Shown here piece after piece: positions 35,695 through 47,686 of a stretch of DNA of 64,000 nt (the stretch's first letter is position 1; every line of letters starts with the position of its first letter). Source of the stretch: Ricinus communis (Eukaryota > Streptophyta > Magnoliopsida > Malpighiales > Euphorbiaceae); contig NC_063258.1 of assembly GCF_019578655.1 (NCBI RefSeq), positions 26,540,802 to 26,604,801 on the forward strand, given 5' to 3'. The translations under genes were made by a program, and so were the position numbers. A model generated the notes under the pieces. That model ran no database searches. It was not told the DNA's origin and saw only the letters and a program-made list of their open reading frames with translations.

Positions 35695-37190
35695 CTATAA
35701 ACATTTTTCAAAGAAAAGAAAACCATCATGCCTATAATACTTATCAAACGCACCTTGTTCACATGCCTTATACACTTGGCCGAAATTACTATCATAATGA
35801 TAAAAGTCTTTTATTTGTTCAAAACCTAGTAATTTGGTATCTAAAATAGCAATTAAAGCATACCTTCTAGATAAAGCATCGGCCACTATGTTATCTTTAC
35901 CTTGCTTATACTTGATGACATAAGGGAATGCTTCAATGAACTCACTCCATTTAGCATGTCTTCTATTCAACTTGTTTTGACCCTTTAAGTACTTCAAGGA
36001 TTCATGATCAGTATGGATCACGAACTCTTTAGGCAGCAAGTAATGTTGCCATACTTCTAAAGCTCTAACAAGTGCATAGAGTTCCTTGTCATAAGTTTGA
36101 TACTTCAGGCTTGCTCCATTCAACTTTTCGCTAAAATAGGCTATTGGCTTTCCATCTTGCATTAGAACAGCTCCAATACCTATACTGGAAGCATCACAAT
36201 CAATCTCAAAAGTTTTATCAAAATTAGGAAGAGATAGAATATGAGAAGAAGTAAGTTTTTATTTGAGCAAGTCAAACGCCGATTGTTGTGCTTCTCCCCA
36301 ATTAAACTTCACATCTTTCTTCACTAATTCATTCAATGGTGCGACAATGGTACTGAAATCTTTCACAAAATGCCTATAGAAGCTTGCTAGTCCATGAAAA
36401 CTTTGAACTTCACTTGCATTTGTGGGAATCGGCCACTCTTTGATTGCCTTCACCTTTTCTTCATCAACCTCAATTCCTTTTGTACTAACAACAAAACCAA
36501 GAAAAATAAGTTTGTTTGTGCAAAAATTGCACTTCATGAGGTTAGCAAACAGAACTTCTTTGCGTAAAGTTTCAAGAACTAAACGCACGTGCTTTACATG
36601 TTCATCATAAGACCTACTATAAATAAGTATATCATCAAAATAGACAACCACAAACCTGCCTATATAAGCACGCAAAACATGATTCATTAATCTCATGAAT
36701 GTACTAAGTGCATTAGTTAAACCAAACAGCATGACTAACCACTCATATAAACCAAATTTAGTTTTGAATGTTGTTTTCCATTCATCACCCTCTTTTATTC
36801 TAATTTGATGATAACCACTTTTTAGATCAATCTTAGTGAACACAACAGCCCCATGTAACTCATCAAGCATATCATCTAACCTAGGTATAGGATGACGATA
36901 TTTAATAGTTATTTTGTTAATTGCACGGTAATCCACACACATATGCCAAGAACCATCTTTCTTAGGGACAAGTATAACAGGAACAACACATGGACTTAAA
37001 CTTTCCCTAACATAACCTTTATTAAGAAGTTCTTCCACTTGGCATTGTAGTTCTTTGGTTTCCTCGGGATTTGCTCTATATGCCGGCCTATTGGGTATAG
37101 TAGAACCGGGTACAAAGTCAATTTAGTGCTCAATTCCATGAATGGGTGGTAACCCACTTGGAATTTCATCGGGAAACACACCCTCAAATT
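35695..37190 (-). pseudogene. Gypsy reverse transcriptase and RNase H
   Basis: RT is read from 37187 to 36259, including [20 protein letters not shown], the catalytic box [12 protein letters not shown] and LGFVVS. The RNase H follows at 36162-35695 ([39 protein letters not shown]). The two are separated by a stop at about 36259. Both domains keep their key acidic residues, so decay is recent. Confidence 0.88.
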
Positions 37191-37278
37191 CCTGCAAAAG
37201 AGACTTGAAACTTAAAGGCAAAGAAACATTAAGATCGTTAGTGTTTAGAAAACTTTCTTTGTAAACAAGCACAAGTAT

Positions 37279-37735
37279 TTATTTTTGTGACATTAAAGCT
37301 TTTCTCACACCTCTCTCTCTTGCCACAAAGCTCACTTTTCTCTTTTTTGCACTCAACTTACCTTTTTCTTGCACCTCACAACTCAATGTTTTCTTTTTGT
37401 GCAATCTCTTTCTCTCCTTTTTCCTCCCTTTTCTCACACCCCTCATAGTTTTCCACACAGCTCTCCTTTTGCTTGTGCATTTTTTCTTTTTCACGTGCAC
37501 TCTCTCCTTCTCTTTCTTTTTCTTTTTCATAGGCAGCAACTTTAAGTCTCATTGTATGTTGATCTTCATTAACAATCTTTGGACTTAACGGTGAAAGAGT
37601 GTAAAGTTTGTTGTGAAGTGTAAGACAATAGCAATTTGAACGCCCCTTGTAGATGACATCTCTATCAAACAGCCATGGTCTACCCAAAAGTAGATGACAA
37701 GCTTGCATTGGGATCACATCACACAATACTTCATC
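37279..37735 (-). pseudogene. Gypsy protease-RT spacer rich in Lys and Glu
   Basis: After the LLGRPWLFDR motif that normally follows the retroviral-type protease, two overlapping frames run through a purine-rich stretch. One is strikingly Lys/Arg-rich (KKKKKEKERVHVKKKKC), the other Glu/Lys-rich (EKEREGESAREKEKMHKQK). It sits where many plant gypsy elements have a variable linker. Which frame was translated is uncertain. Confidence 0.55.
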
Positions 37736-39201
37736 TTAGAACTTTTGCACAAAAAATGCTGCCCTAACTTGCTTTGTAACCTTGATACCTCCCGAATCAT
37801 TCAACCATTGAAGAGTATATGGTTTTTGATGTTTGGTTGTTGGAAGTTTCAATCGATCCACTATCATTGTGCTAGCAACGTTGGTGCAACTACCACTATC
37901 AATAATTAAAACATAAGGAGTTTTTCTTACCAAACAGCGTGTATGGCAGATGTTCTCTCTTTGGCTTTCATCATTAGCCCCTTGTTGCACGTTCAAGGAT
38001 CTAATGGTGACTCCACATAGCTCACCTGATTGCCCCTCTTGCTTAGCTCCATCATTGGAATAGCAATCTTCCAATTCGGGCATTGAATCTTCATCACTTT
38101 CAGCTCCACTTTCTTCTTCACTAGCATACACCAATTCGCCTCCTTTTAATGCTAAAGTGTGTTTGTTCGGACATTGAGAAGAGATATGTCCATAGCCTAG
38201 GCATTTGAAGCATTGGATCTTTTTGGGCTTGCCTTCTTGAGTTCGGCTTTTATTGCTTTGATCCCCCTTTATTTCGGCTTTATTATCTTTAGGCACTTCC
38301 TTTCCTTTGTTTTGGGCAGAATTTGTACCTTTCCAATTGGATTTCCAATTAGAATTTGTTGAAGAAGAGTTCTTGCTCTTTTGCTTCAATTACCGCTCTA
38401 TCTTGATTGCCATGTGTAGCATGTCCTCCATCTCTACGTAATGCTGCAATTCAACAAGATTAGTAATATCTTTGTTAAGACCATGCAAAAATCGAGCCAT
38501 AGTAGCCTCCCTATTCTTTTATATATTGGCAATAATCAAAGCAATCTCCATCTCTTGATAACACTCCTCTACGTTCTTTCCTCCTTGTACCAAACTTTGT
38601 AGCTTATTATACAACTCTCTATAGTAATGAGAAGGAACAAAGCGTTTTCTCATTATTCGTTTCACTTCAACCCATGTTTGGATTTCCCCCTCACCATTCC
38701 TATGCCTATTACTCACTAGTTGATCCTACCAAATTGCGGCATAATGGGTGAACCAAATTGCAGCATAATGGGTGAATTCAACTACGATCAATTTTACTTT
38801 CTTCTCCTCACTATAGTTATGGCATTCAAATACTCTCTCAACCTTCTTTTCCCACTCTAGATATAACTCGGAACACTCTTACCTTGGAAGGAAGGAATTG
38901 TAAGCTTAATACTACCCAAGTTTGAATCTACCTTATTTCCCCCATGGTGAGTTTCGGTTCTATCTCCCCATTCTTCTTCATCTCTCCATGTTCCTCTCCT
39001 CGCTCTAGACATACTTTCCTCATCTCGAAAGCTCCTACCTCTTGATTCAGATTTGATTTTTATTAGTTCTTCCATCATTTCAGCATACCTATTTTCATTA
39101 TCAAGCCTTTATCGTTCGAGTTTGGAGTTTATAGCCTCTATGAATGCTCTCATATCTGGAATTCTGTGATCGGAATCTTTGGAAAAAGACTGATTAGACA
39201 T
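37736..39201 (-). pseudogene. Gypsy gag and protease
   Basis: Starts at the ATG at 39201 (MSNQSFSKD). Retrotrans-gag pieces at 39078-38857 and 38716-38519 (WVEVKRIMRKRFVPSHYYRE, a typical gag core) are separated by stops. 38389-37736 holds a CCHC knuckle (CFKCLGYGHISSQC), an acidic stretch (SEEESGAESDEDS type) and the aspartic protease motif VLIIDSGSCTNVAS. A short duplication of about 30 bp near 38735-38775 (GCATAATGGGTGAA twice) adds to the decay. Confidence 0.85.
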
Positions 39202-39913
39202 GGTTTTAAGAAGATTGGTTTCTCCCTCACGTGTTTGCACTCAATCAAAGAAAGAGTTTGTCTTTGTGCCCTTCAAAATTAACTCAAATTGTAAAAGTTA
39301 AAATCACAACCAACTTAATAAAACACAATTAACAAGCTAGAACAAAAATTAATTAAGCTAAAGATGAATTAGAGGAAAGGAGAATAAAATAACGAATTAA
39401 GAATAAGGATGGAAGTAGAAGAAATAAAGAATAACGGGAAGATAAAGAAGAATATAAGAAACCGAATATGAAACAATTAAGGAAAAGTAGAATAGGAAAA
39501 GGAATTGAAAAGAGAAGGTTATGTGATATCTTCAAAACCTGATTTTCTTTGGATTTTGACCTTGACCAAGTCAATCTTTTTTTGAATCAGCTCCAAATCT
39601 TGCTTTCTATACTCTTTCTTTTTGTTCTTTTTTTTAAGCCTCACTTCGGATCAATAATTCAGATCCACACACAGTGTTTTTTTTATAACCAAATAAGAAC
39701 AAAACAAATAGAGCTTAATTTGATTGAAACGTCTCGAAGAATTTGATCAAGCAAATTAAAGAAAACGAAATAATAAAATAAAGATATCACAAATCAATTT
39801 ATCTAGAACGTCTCGAAGACTTTAACCAAACAAAAGAGTATGTGAGTAGAAGAACAATGAAGATAACAAATAGGATACGTAACCAAACCTTGTAAGCTAG
39901 CTCTGATACCAAA

Positions 39914-40681
39914 TGATGTAAACCTTCTAAGGAAAAGAAGGATACACGCTAAGATCGATACTTATAAGGTTTGCTAAAAGATATTTGCGGAACTATCACC
40001 CTTATTTATAAAGAAATAAGATCAATAGCTATAATGGGATGAACTTAATTAATCCTAGAAACTAACAAGTTAATAGAATTAAATTAAGGTAGAAGTGAAA
40101 TCAAAACCTAAACAATAAGCTTTAATCTCAAGAACACTTAAAGAAACTCTTTAAGCAAAAATAAGGTTTTCTATTCAATCAAAGATATATATATGCTTTT
40201 GTAGAATTACATAGCTCTATTTTTAGAGTTTAAATAATCCTAATCCTAGAATGACTAGGATATGCGGCAAAGACTCCTAAATAAATAAAACTTGAAGTAA
40301 AAGAGTAGCAAACTCCTATTTTGACTTGGACTTGTTAAAAGAAGACTCCTATTTTGATTTGAATTTTGACTTTGAATATTCAACCTTGGACTTGGGCTTT
40401 ACGTTTGGGCTTAAATTCAACATAAATAAGATATGATCTTCATGTCTTCACGTTGGGCTTTAATCCATGAATGAAATACAATTAATCAAATTTGAATTTT
40501 GATATTCTAAGTCCAACTCGCTAACCTTACTTCTTGAATGCATCTTATCTATCATGTGGACCATGAAAGAACACAAGGCAGCCTTGAATCTCTTGCTTCT
40601 AGCTCGTGTGATTGGACCCTCATACTTCAATGGATCCATTCGTGGCTTGCTTGTGGTGAAGGATCAGCCTTGATTTTATCA
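39914..40681 (-). repeat. Gypsy 5' LTR (right copy)
   Basis: 768 bp; adjoins the primer-binding site at 39900-39911. Compared with the left LTR it has an extra piece at about 40335-40370 and lacks the CTCTATTTATAGAG duplication. Confidence 0.9.
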
Positions 40682-42918
40682 TCAGATCCTTACTTTTTCA
40701 AAATAATGTCCCTCATGTTTTTTGGTCGAATGCCCTCATAACTGCTGCTTATCTCATTAATCGCTTGCCTAGCCCAAAACTCAAAAATCTCAGTCCTTTA
40801 GAAATCCTCAAGGGCAGGAAAATAGAGCCAGGGCACATTAGAGTCTTTGGATGCACAGCCTTCGTTCATGTTAGACGTTCTCACAAACTGGATCCAAGCT
40901 CTATCAAAACGGTGTCCTTAGGACACTCTTCTGGAAAAAAAGAGGTATAAGTGTTATGACCCGTGTGCACACAAGACCTATATCTCCAGGGATGTGACTT
41001 TTGATGAATGCACACCTTATTTTACTGACTCTCACCCCACTCATGGGACTTCTACTTTGTTATTTCCGGATAATCTTTCTTTTGTTGACAATTCAGTTCT
41101 CTCTCCTTCATCAACCTAGGAGCCAGCTTCCACAGCCATTCCGGATGCCACCTCTTTAGGGGGAGTCAGTCCCATTCCCGAGGCCACTTCTTCAGGGGGA
41201 GATAGGTCACCGGTTGAAGAAGTCGCTCCACGAAGATCATCCAGGCCTATCAGACCACCGGTCAGACTGAGGGACTATGTGTCCCATAAGGTGACGTATC
41301 CCATCCAACACTTTATTAGTTATCACAGTGTATCCAATTCATATAGGACCTACCTAGATAAACTCATCTCTCATACTGAGCCCTCTTCCTTCTATGAAGC
41401 TAACACCGATCCTAACTGGTGTCAAGCTATGAAGGAGGAGCTTCAGGCTCTTGAAAAAAATGACACTTGGAAATTAATCTCTCTACCAAAAAATAAAAAA
41501 CCATTTGGGTGCAAATGGGTGTACAAAATTAAATATAAGCATGATGGAACGATTGAGCGATATAAGGCCAGGCTGGTAGCCAAAGGGTTTACCCAAACAT
41601 ATAGGGTGGACTATTAGGAAACTTTTGGCCCAGTAGCCAAAATGAGCATTGTTCGCATTTTATTATTCGTTGCTGTTAACTCAGGATGGAGCTTATTTCA
41701 AATGGATGTCAAAAACGCCTTTCTCCAAGGGTCCCTCGAAGAAGAAGTCTACACGACTTTGCCTCCAAGGTACAAGCCTACAGCTGATCAGTCCTTGGTA
41801 TGTAAATTGAAAAAGGCTATCTACGGATTGAAACAATCCCCGAGAGCATGGTAAGCCAAGCTAAGCCATTTTCTCTTAACAATTAATTTTATTAAATATG
41901 CTTCTGACTCTTCTATGTTTGTTAAACACACTCACACATGCACCATTATTATCCTTGTATATGTTGATGACATCATCATAACAGGTAACAGTAATAATGA
42001 AATAGAAGAAGTCAAATGGAAACTAAAAAGGGAATTTGATATCAAGGACCTCGGACAACTGTCTTACTTCCTTAGGATAGAGATAGCTAAATCTAATAAA
42101 GGTCTATTTTTATCCCAAAGAAAGTATGTTCTGGATCTTTTAAAGGAAACAAGAAAAATAGGGGCTAAACCTATAGACACACCAATGGAGACTAAAACCA
42201 AACTCAATCTTAAAGATGGCGATCCTTTAGATGATATAGGGCACTATCAGCGCCTAGTAGGAAAACTAATTTATCTCACTATCACTAGACCGGATATCAC
42301 TTATGCAGTAAGTATGGTAAGCTAGTTTATGCATGCCCCCCGCACTAGTCACTTAGATGCCATCGATAGGATCCTTAGGTATCTCAAAGGTACTCCCGGC
42401 CAAGGTATTTGGATGAAGAATAATAATATGACTGATATAGTTGGTTTTTCTGATGCAGATTGGGCTGGAAGCTATGATAGAAAGTCAACTTTTGGTTTTT
42501 GTACTTCTGTAGGAGGCAATCTAGTGACGTGAAAAAGCAAAAAAAAAAAAAAACTGTAACTGCAAGATCCAGTGCAGAAGCAGAGTACAGAGCAATGGCA
42601 TCAACAACTAGCGAACTAATATGGATCAAGCAAGTCCTTGCAAATATGGGAATTAAATCCAAAGGACCAATGAAGATGTACTACGACAATCAAGCAGCAA
42701 GACATATTGCTTCAAACCTTGTCTTCCACAAACGCACCAAGCACATCGAAGTAGATTGTCACTTTATAAGGGAAAAAGTTCAGTCTAGAGAAATTAAAAC
42801 TCCATTCGTCAAAAGCAATGAACAATTGGCAGATATTCTCATGAAAGCACTGAACAAATCCAGCCATAAAAATCTTCTCAGCAAGATGGGATCGGTTAAC
42901 CTATTCAAACCCATCTGA
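40682..42918 (+). pseudogene. Copia-1 integrase end, reverse transcriptase and RNase H
   Basis: Resumes the pol frame cut at 33810. The integrase C-terminus (YLINRLPSP-type, GHIRVFGCTAFVHVRR) is followed by the RT ([33 protein letters not shown], catalytic ILVYVDDIIITGN). RNase H follows (SDADWAGSYDRKST, RSSAEAEYRAMA) and ends at TGA 42916-42918, overlapping the polypurine tract. Single stops occur near 41617, 41854, 42325 and 42532, and a homopolymer A run at 42540-42553 changes frame. This is the best preserved part of copia-1. Confidence 0.88.
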
Positions 42919-42925
42919 GGGGGAG

Positions 42926-43250
42926 TGTTGAAGAACAAAAGAAAAACACTGAAGTACATAAGCAAAATCCAGCAGTTAAGGATTGGTGGACAAGGCCTCA
43001 GCTTCTGTCATCACAGGCCAGAAAGCTGATATTAGGAGCATACTTTCTTCCCTAAGGAAGAAAGGTCACTTCCACTAATCTCAGTATAACAAGAATAACG
43101 TTGACATAGAGTTAGGACCTATAGATCATAGCAATAAGACTGTTAATCACTAAGTGTATATATATTGCTCATCCTCAATCTTGTAAATCTTAGAATTCAC
43201 AATTGATCATCATCACAGATTAATACCAGCTACAGTTTTATTTTTCCACA
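42926..43250 (+). repeat. Copia-1 3' LTR
   Basis: 325 bp, preceded by the polypurine tract TGAGGGGGAG and ending in CA. Followed by GAGTA, the imperfect partner of AAGTA before the 5' LTR. Confidence 0.9.
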
Positions 43251-45502
43251 GAGTATTTTGCCTTTAACATAGTAGCAGCCAAAGAATGGGGATTCCAAGC
43301 CTGCTTGTAAAGCATAGCAAGATTGAACTGATGAAGGGACCAAAAACTTAGGCTACCTTGTTTATTCGAAAGACACATTGTCCCATGAAGACTAATGAAT
43401 ACCTTTATTATTGTGACCCAAAGACCCCCACCAATGAGAATTCATTAACTTTTGAATCCCATTATAAAGTTTGAGAGGGAGAAGAAATACATACATTGTG
43501 TAGGTTGGAATTGACTGAATTACGGCCTTGAGCAAGATCTATTTTCTCCCTTTGGACAACAGTTTGTCACCCCAACTAGACAATCTTTTCCAAATACGAT
43601 CCTTAAGATATCGAAAAGCAACAACCTTGTTATACCCCAAAAAGGAAGGCAAGCCCAGATAATTACCATGTCAAGTAACCAAATTGACCGCAACACATCA
43701 GACACTATGCGTTGACTGGCAGCCGGAATTCCCTTACTAAATCAAATGGATGAATTATGAAAATTGACCATTTGGCTTGAAAATCTTTCATAAAGTTGAA
43801 GAAGAACAGATTGTAAGTGATAACAATCATCCTGTGACGCTCGGAAGAACACAAAATAATCATCTGCAAATAGCAAGTAAGAGAATGAAGGTGCTTGAGG
43901 ACTAACCTGAATTCCTTGCAATAGATGGGGCAATAATGGACAGTCCTGACGAAGTCCATGTTAAGAAACAACGGGGCCAACTGGGAAACCATTCACCAAG
44001 ATCTTAGAAGAAACAGTCTTAATACAATTCAGTAGCATAGAAACCCAAAAGGATGGGGAACCCAATTTTGATAACATAGACCCCACAAAACCCCATTCAA
44101 CTCGATCATAAGCCTTGCTCATGTCGAGTTTGAAAGCTGCCTGACCAAGTTGGCTACTAGCTCTTGAGCAACTATTTTATTGTCTGTAATAAGTCTTGCA
44201 GGGATAAAAGCACTCTAAGATGGAGAAATAATCTTCGGGGAAATGAGTTTCATTTGATTTTCCAAGACCTCTGCAACAATTTTATAGAGGACATTACATA
44301 AACCGATTGGTCGGAGATCTTACATACGCCTTGGATTCTGACACTTCGAAGTGAGAACAATGTTTATGGAATTGATCTCACTTGGGAAAGAGCCTTTTGC
44401 CAACCAGTCAAGAACCGTATCTTCAGCATCACTTCCTACTATATCCCAACAATTTTGAAAAAGTCCAGCATTCAATCCATCCGGCCTGGGTGCTTTGGTG
44501 GGACCCATTTGAAAAGGAGCAGCTTTGATTTCTTCCTCGGTGAATGGAGCCTCGAGGATATCCAGATCATCCATATCTATTTTCGGTTGAATCATATCCA
44601 AAACACTGCTCATTGAATTTATTGAGATGGATTGAAAAATGTTAATAAAATATGACATGCAATTTGTTGCATGGCTGCATCGGAGTCCTGCCAAACGTTA
44701 AACTCATCAAATAGACCCAATAAAACATTATTTCTCCATCTTTTGGAAGCGTTTGCATGAACGAGACTCCCAAAAACAAATCTGTAAGAAGCATCAATTG
44801 TTTGTAAAATAGACAGTCGTTTATGACATTAATTGATCCTCTTAAGCAGACTCCCAAAAAAACATCATAACTCCAAGAAAAAAGAGACTTAGTACAATTA
44901 GATAACTTGGACAATAAATCACCTTGCATAAAATTACGCCAGGAATCAAGAATAACTGTTTTACAATTGGAGTGTCGAAATCACATCATCTCAAACTTGA
45001 ACTTATGCACCCATGGAGTTAGCCTTGAAGTCTTAGATTGTAAAAAGATAGGTCTGTGATATGAAGTTGTTCATGTCAATGGTAAACCTTATTAGAAGGA
45101 AAAACAATCATCCATGCATGATTTGTAGAAGCTCGATCTAAGCGTTCTTGTACCAAATTACCATTGGTCTGACTTTTTTCCCAAGTAAATGGAGAACCAA
45201 CAAAGCCCAAATCGAAAAGATTACAAGATGCAATTGTCTCCTGAAATCCATTATAAAATCTGGAAGGTCGAGTAGCACCGCCTTTCTTCTCTACTGAATC
45301 CATTAAATAATTAAAAAGTCGCCTAGAATGTGCCATGGTGCAGAAGAAATAGCAGCCAATTGTTGCAGCAAATTCCAAGAGGCAAAACGACAAGTGGATT
45401 ATGGATAACCATAAAAGCATGTCAATTTTCAAGATGAACCATCACAATCTTGTACCATATATCAATAAAATTAGAGGAATAACCCTATCAAGGAAATAGT
45501 TT
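43251..45502 (-). mobile_element. LINE fragment B: endonuclease end and reverse transcriptase
   Basis: Minus-strand frames broken by many stops. 45432-45076 gives the C-terminal part of the L1-type endonuclease (FLGFVGSPFTWE-like, LVQERLDRA). 44694-44320 gives the start of the RT (FTEEEIKAAPFQMGPTKAP, GLNAGLFQNCWD). About 43992-43742 gives later RT parts (SYLLFADDYFVFFRAS, with the FADD catalytic box). 43705-43520 follows (NWLLDMVII, KENRSC). It joins fragment A across copia-1 and fragment C across the solo LTR. Confidence 0.8.
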
Positions 45503-45842
45503 TGTTGAAGAACCAAACCCTGAAGCAAGAACACAGGGACCAAAGGACAAGGATCGAAGGTCAAGGCCTCAGGTCTGTACAACAGAAAGCTGTACAGACA
45601 TCTCATCACAGGCCTGTGGAACAGGAAAAAGGACCAACCTTTCTTCCCTAAGGAAAAAAGTCGCTTCTACCTTTCCCAGTCTAGAAATAAACGTTGACAT
45701 AGATTATAAGAGGACATTAGGTAGTTTAAGGACCATTACCCCTCAAACTTGTATATAACAGATTATACATATACTTGTAATCTCGGAATTCATACTTGTA
45801 AACTCATCATAGATCAATAAAACCTTAATCTCAATTTCTACA
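45503..45842 (+). repeat. Solo LTR of the copia-2 family with perfect AGTTT duplication
   Basis: 340 bp from TGTTGAAG to TTCTACA, flanked on both sides by AGTTT (45498-45502 and 45843-45847). LINE sequence lies on both sides, so this is a complete solo LTR and not the 5' LTR of the copia-2 body that starts at 45969. It matches the LTR at 53056 over nearly its whole length. Confidence 0.85.
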
Positions 45843-45968
45843 AGTTTGTTTGCCATTCCAAAGTAAAGCCTATCCACCGGACCGCGCCACATAATCAACA
45901 ATAAATATATTGTCAAAACCCAAAATACAACGACCTTGATCCACTCTAGCAGTGTTACACAGTCTCAA
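45843..45968 (-). mobile_element. LINE fragment C: endonuclease middle part
   Basis: Read on the minus strand it encodes TARVDQGRCILGFDNIFIVD and VARSGG, the central L1 endonuclease block, then a stop in place of the expected Leu. Its right end (45915-45968) is duplicated at 53373-53436 on the other side of copia-2. Confidence 0.75.
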
Positions 45969-47064
45969 CCAACCAATCAATCCAGACCAACCAACCAAAG
46001 AAGAAATAGAAGAAATAGAAGAATAGCAGACGACATACCATGTGGTCATGTCACTACTCACAAACACCATAGAGCCTCAAATTTCCAGACTTTGCATGTT
46101 ACTCGAGTCATCACAGGCTATTTGGAAAAAGATGAAGAGCCTACATGGCCACGAGCAAAAGTATGCTCACATCTTTAATTTAAAATAAGAACTGACTCAA
46201 ATCAAGCAAGAGACTTGAACAAGCACGAGTTATGCAACTGAGGTACTGACCAGATGGGAGGAACTACAGAACTACCTCCTACCGACAATAGACCCAGAAG
46301 AAGCAAGAAGAATAGCAGAACAGGACTTGGTGTATACATACCTGGGGGGATTAAACTCAAGCTGCGAAGCTTTGAGGTCGCAAATTCTTTTGTCGAGCAA
46401 CCTTCCCAAAATCGACGTTGTCATAGCCATCATTTAGCAGGAAGAGACTAGACGCACAACTATGAGCGCAGCAGCTAACCTCGACAATATAGAAAATAAA
46501 ACCTACCTCATTCATCACTCAAACCCTCGAGAGACGGCTCGAGCGAGAGGAACGCCTGCCAGCGTCCAGAGGTGTGACCACTATAAGAAGCAAGGTCACA
46601 CCTAAGACCGTTGTTGGCACCTCCATCCTCACGTGTAGCCGAGTCTCAACAGAATAGAGCGAGGAAGAAGCGGGGGGAGAAGAGAGAAAGAGGAAAGGAG
46701 GTTTGGTGGCTTCAGCGTGTCTAACGCGTTTAACCCTAAGGGTTATGAAGAAATGCCCGGGTCGGGTCGTGACTTAAGTAGCGGGTCAGATCCTTTTAAT
46801 TCGATCCGAACCGACTCCAACACTTGCACCCAACTCGACCCGATTCCAACAATTGGGCTGACCCGGATCTGACCTGATTTGCACAGCAGACCCGACCCAA
46901 CAGAAAATTCTCAACTCTCACAATTGATTTCTCAGCTCCAATAAATTATTCAGCACCAGCAACCCCGTAGGTCAGGTTTAGTATCTAAAAATTACTTAAA
47001 TTCTTCAAAAAAATTTCAAAATTGGATCATTGACTCTGGTGCAACCGATCACAGCATGTGATCG
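45969..47064 (+). pseudogene. Copia-2 gag (decayed)
   Basis: Aligns by eye with copia-1 gag: the TGTGGTCATGTCACTACTC region, a damaged zinc knuckle region (about 46567-46615, with one Cys codon lost), and a stretch with degenerate CGACCCGA repeats. It ends at WIIDSGATDH-like codons near 47025-47054. Many stops and frameshifts. Confidence 0.7.
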
Positions 47065-47072
47065 TTGCCAAT

Positions 47073-47686
47073 TAGACCTGTTCATGGGTCGGGCCTGGGC
47101 GGTCTCGGTACGGGCTTGACCGGGCCCCGACTTAATTTTGGAGAAGCCCGAGCCTCCCAGGCCCGAAAAATTTTTAACATCTTAAAGCCCAGCCCAGCCC
47201 GAATTTTATGAAGCCTACGGCCCCGGCCGGCCCCGATGAAACAAGCATTAAACAGAGGTCGGATCGGGCGGCCGGGCTCCGGCGGGCTGCCTGCTTGGAC
47301 GGGCTCGGGTCAGCTTAGACTTGGCAGTCTGATAACCGAAAGGAGAAGGAGGCGGTAAACAATTGCAATGGGAGCCGAATTGTTATATTTAGATTTAGGG
47401 TTTTTTTTGTTGATATATTATTAATAACAACAAAACTATAAACAGAAATAGTAGGTAGTCCAGTGGTATATAACACTTAATAGTTAGCTAAGGTCACAAG
47501 TTCAAGTCTCAGTAATGACATTTTTGTTTCTAACTAAATTATATATCGGGCCGGGCCGGGCTGGAGTTGGATTTTTATATAAATCCCAAGCCCGGCCCTA
47601 GGGGTACAGGCTTTTTATGGAAGCCCGGCCCGAAGAGTGCGGGCCTGGGCGGGCCGGGCGGGTACCCAGGCCCTTGAACAGGTCTA
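47073..47686. mobile_element. hAT-type MITE with 8-bp target duplication
   Basis: 614 bp bounded by TAGACCTGTTCA at the left and its reverse complement TGAACAGGTCTA at the right. It is flanked by TTGCCAAT on both sides (47065-47072 and 47687-47694). An 8-bp duplication and short inverted ends are the marks of hAT elements. No transposase is present, so it is non-autonomous. The two ends are very GC-rich (GGGCCGGGC-like, palindromic), while the middle (about 47380-47560) is AT-rich. Confidence 0.88.

Larger units (their letters stand above)
33811..40681 (-). mobile_element. Ty3/gypsy retrotransposon nested in copia-1
   Basis: LTRs of 767 bp (33811-34577) and 768 bp (39914-40681) are terminated by TG...CA and flanked by CCAGA and TCAGA (imperfect 5-bp duplication). 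The element runs on the minus strand. The primer-binding site TGGTATCAGAGC is at 39911-39900, next to the right (5') LTR. The polypurine tract CGAGGAGGAGGGG lies at about 34591-34579, next to the left (3') LTR. The order gag, protease, RT, RNase H, integrase is that of Ty3/gypsy. The LTRs differ less than those of copia-1, which agrees with a later insertion. Coding frames hold several stops. Confidence 0.92.
31338..43250 (+). mobile_element. Copia-1: Ty1/copia retrotransposon interrupted by a gypsy element
   Basis: Two LTRs of 325 bp (31338-31662 and 42926-43250) begin with TGTTGAAG. The 3' copy ends in CA, the 5' copy in the mutated TA. A primer-binding site TGGTATCAGAGC (tRNA-Met) is at 31663-31674 and a polypurine tract TGAGGGGGAG at 42916-42925. 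Flanks AAGTA and GAGTA form an imperfect 5-bp target duplication within the LINE. By eye the LTRs differ at about 25 positions (about 92% identity), so the insertion is old. The gene order gag, protease, integrase, RT, RNase H is copia type. The integrase is cut by the gypsy at 33811-40681. In-frame stops and a frameshift make it non-autonomous today. Confidence 0.93.

Noticed and set aside
45503..45842. First read as the 5' LTR of copia-2
   Set aside because: LINE sequence separates it from gag, it has its own perfect AGTTT duplication on both sides, and no primer-binding site follows it.
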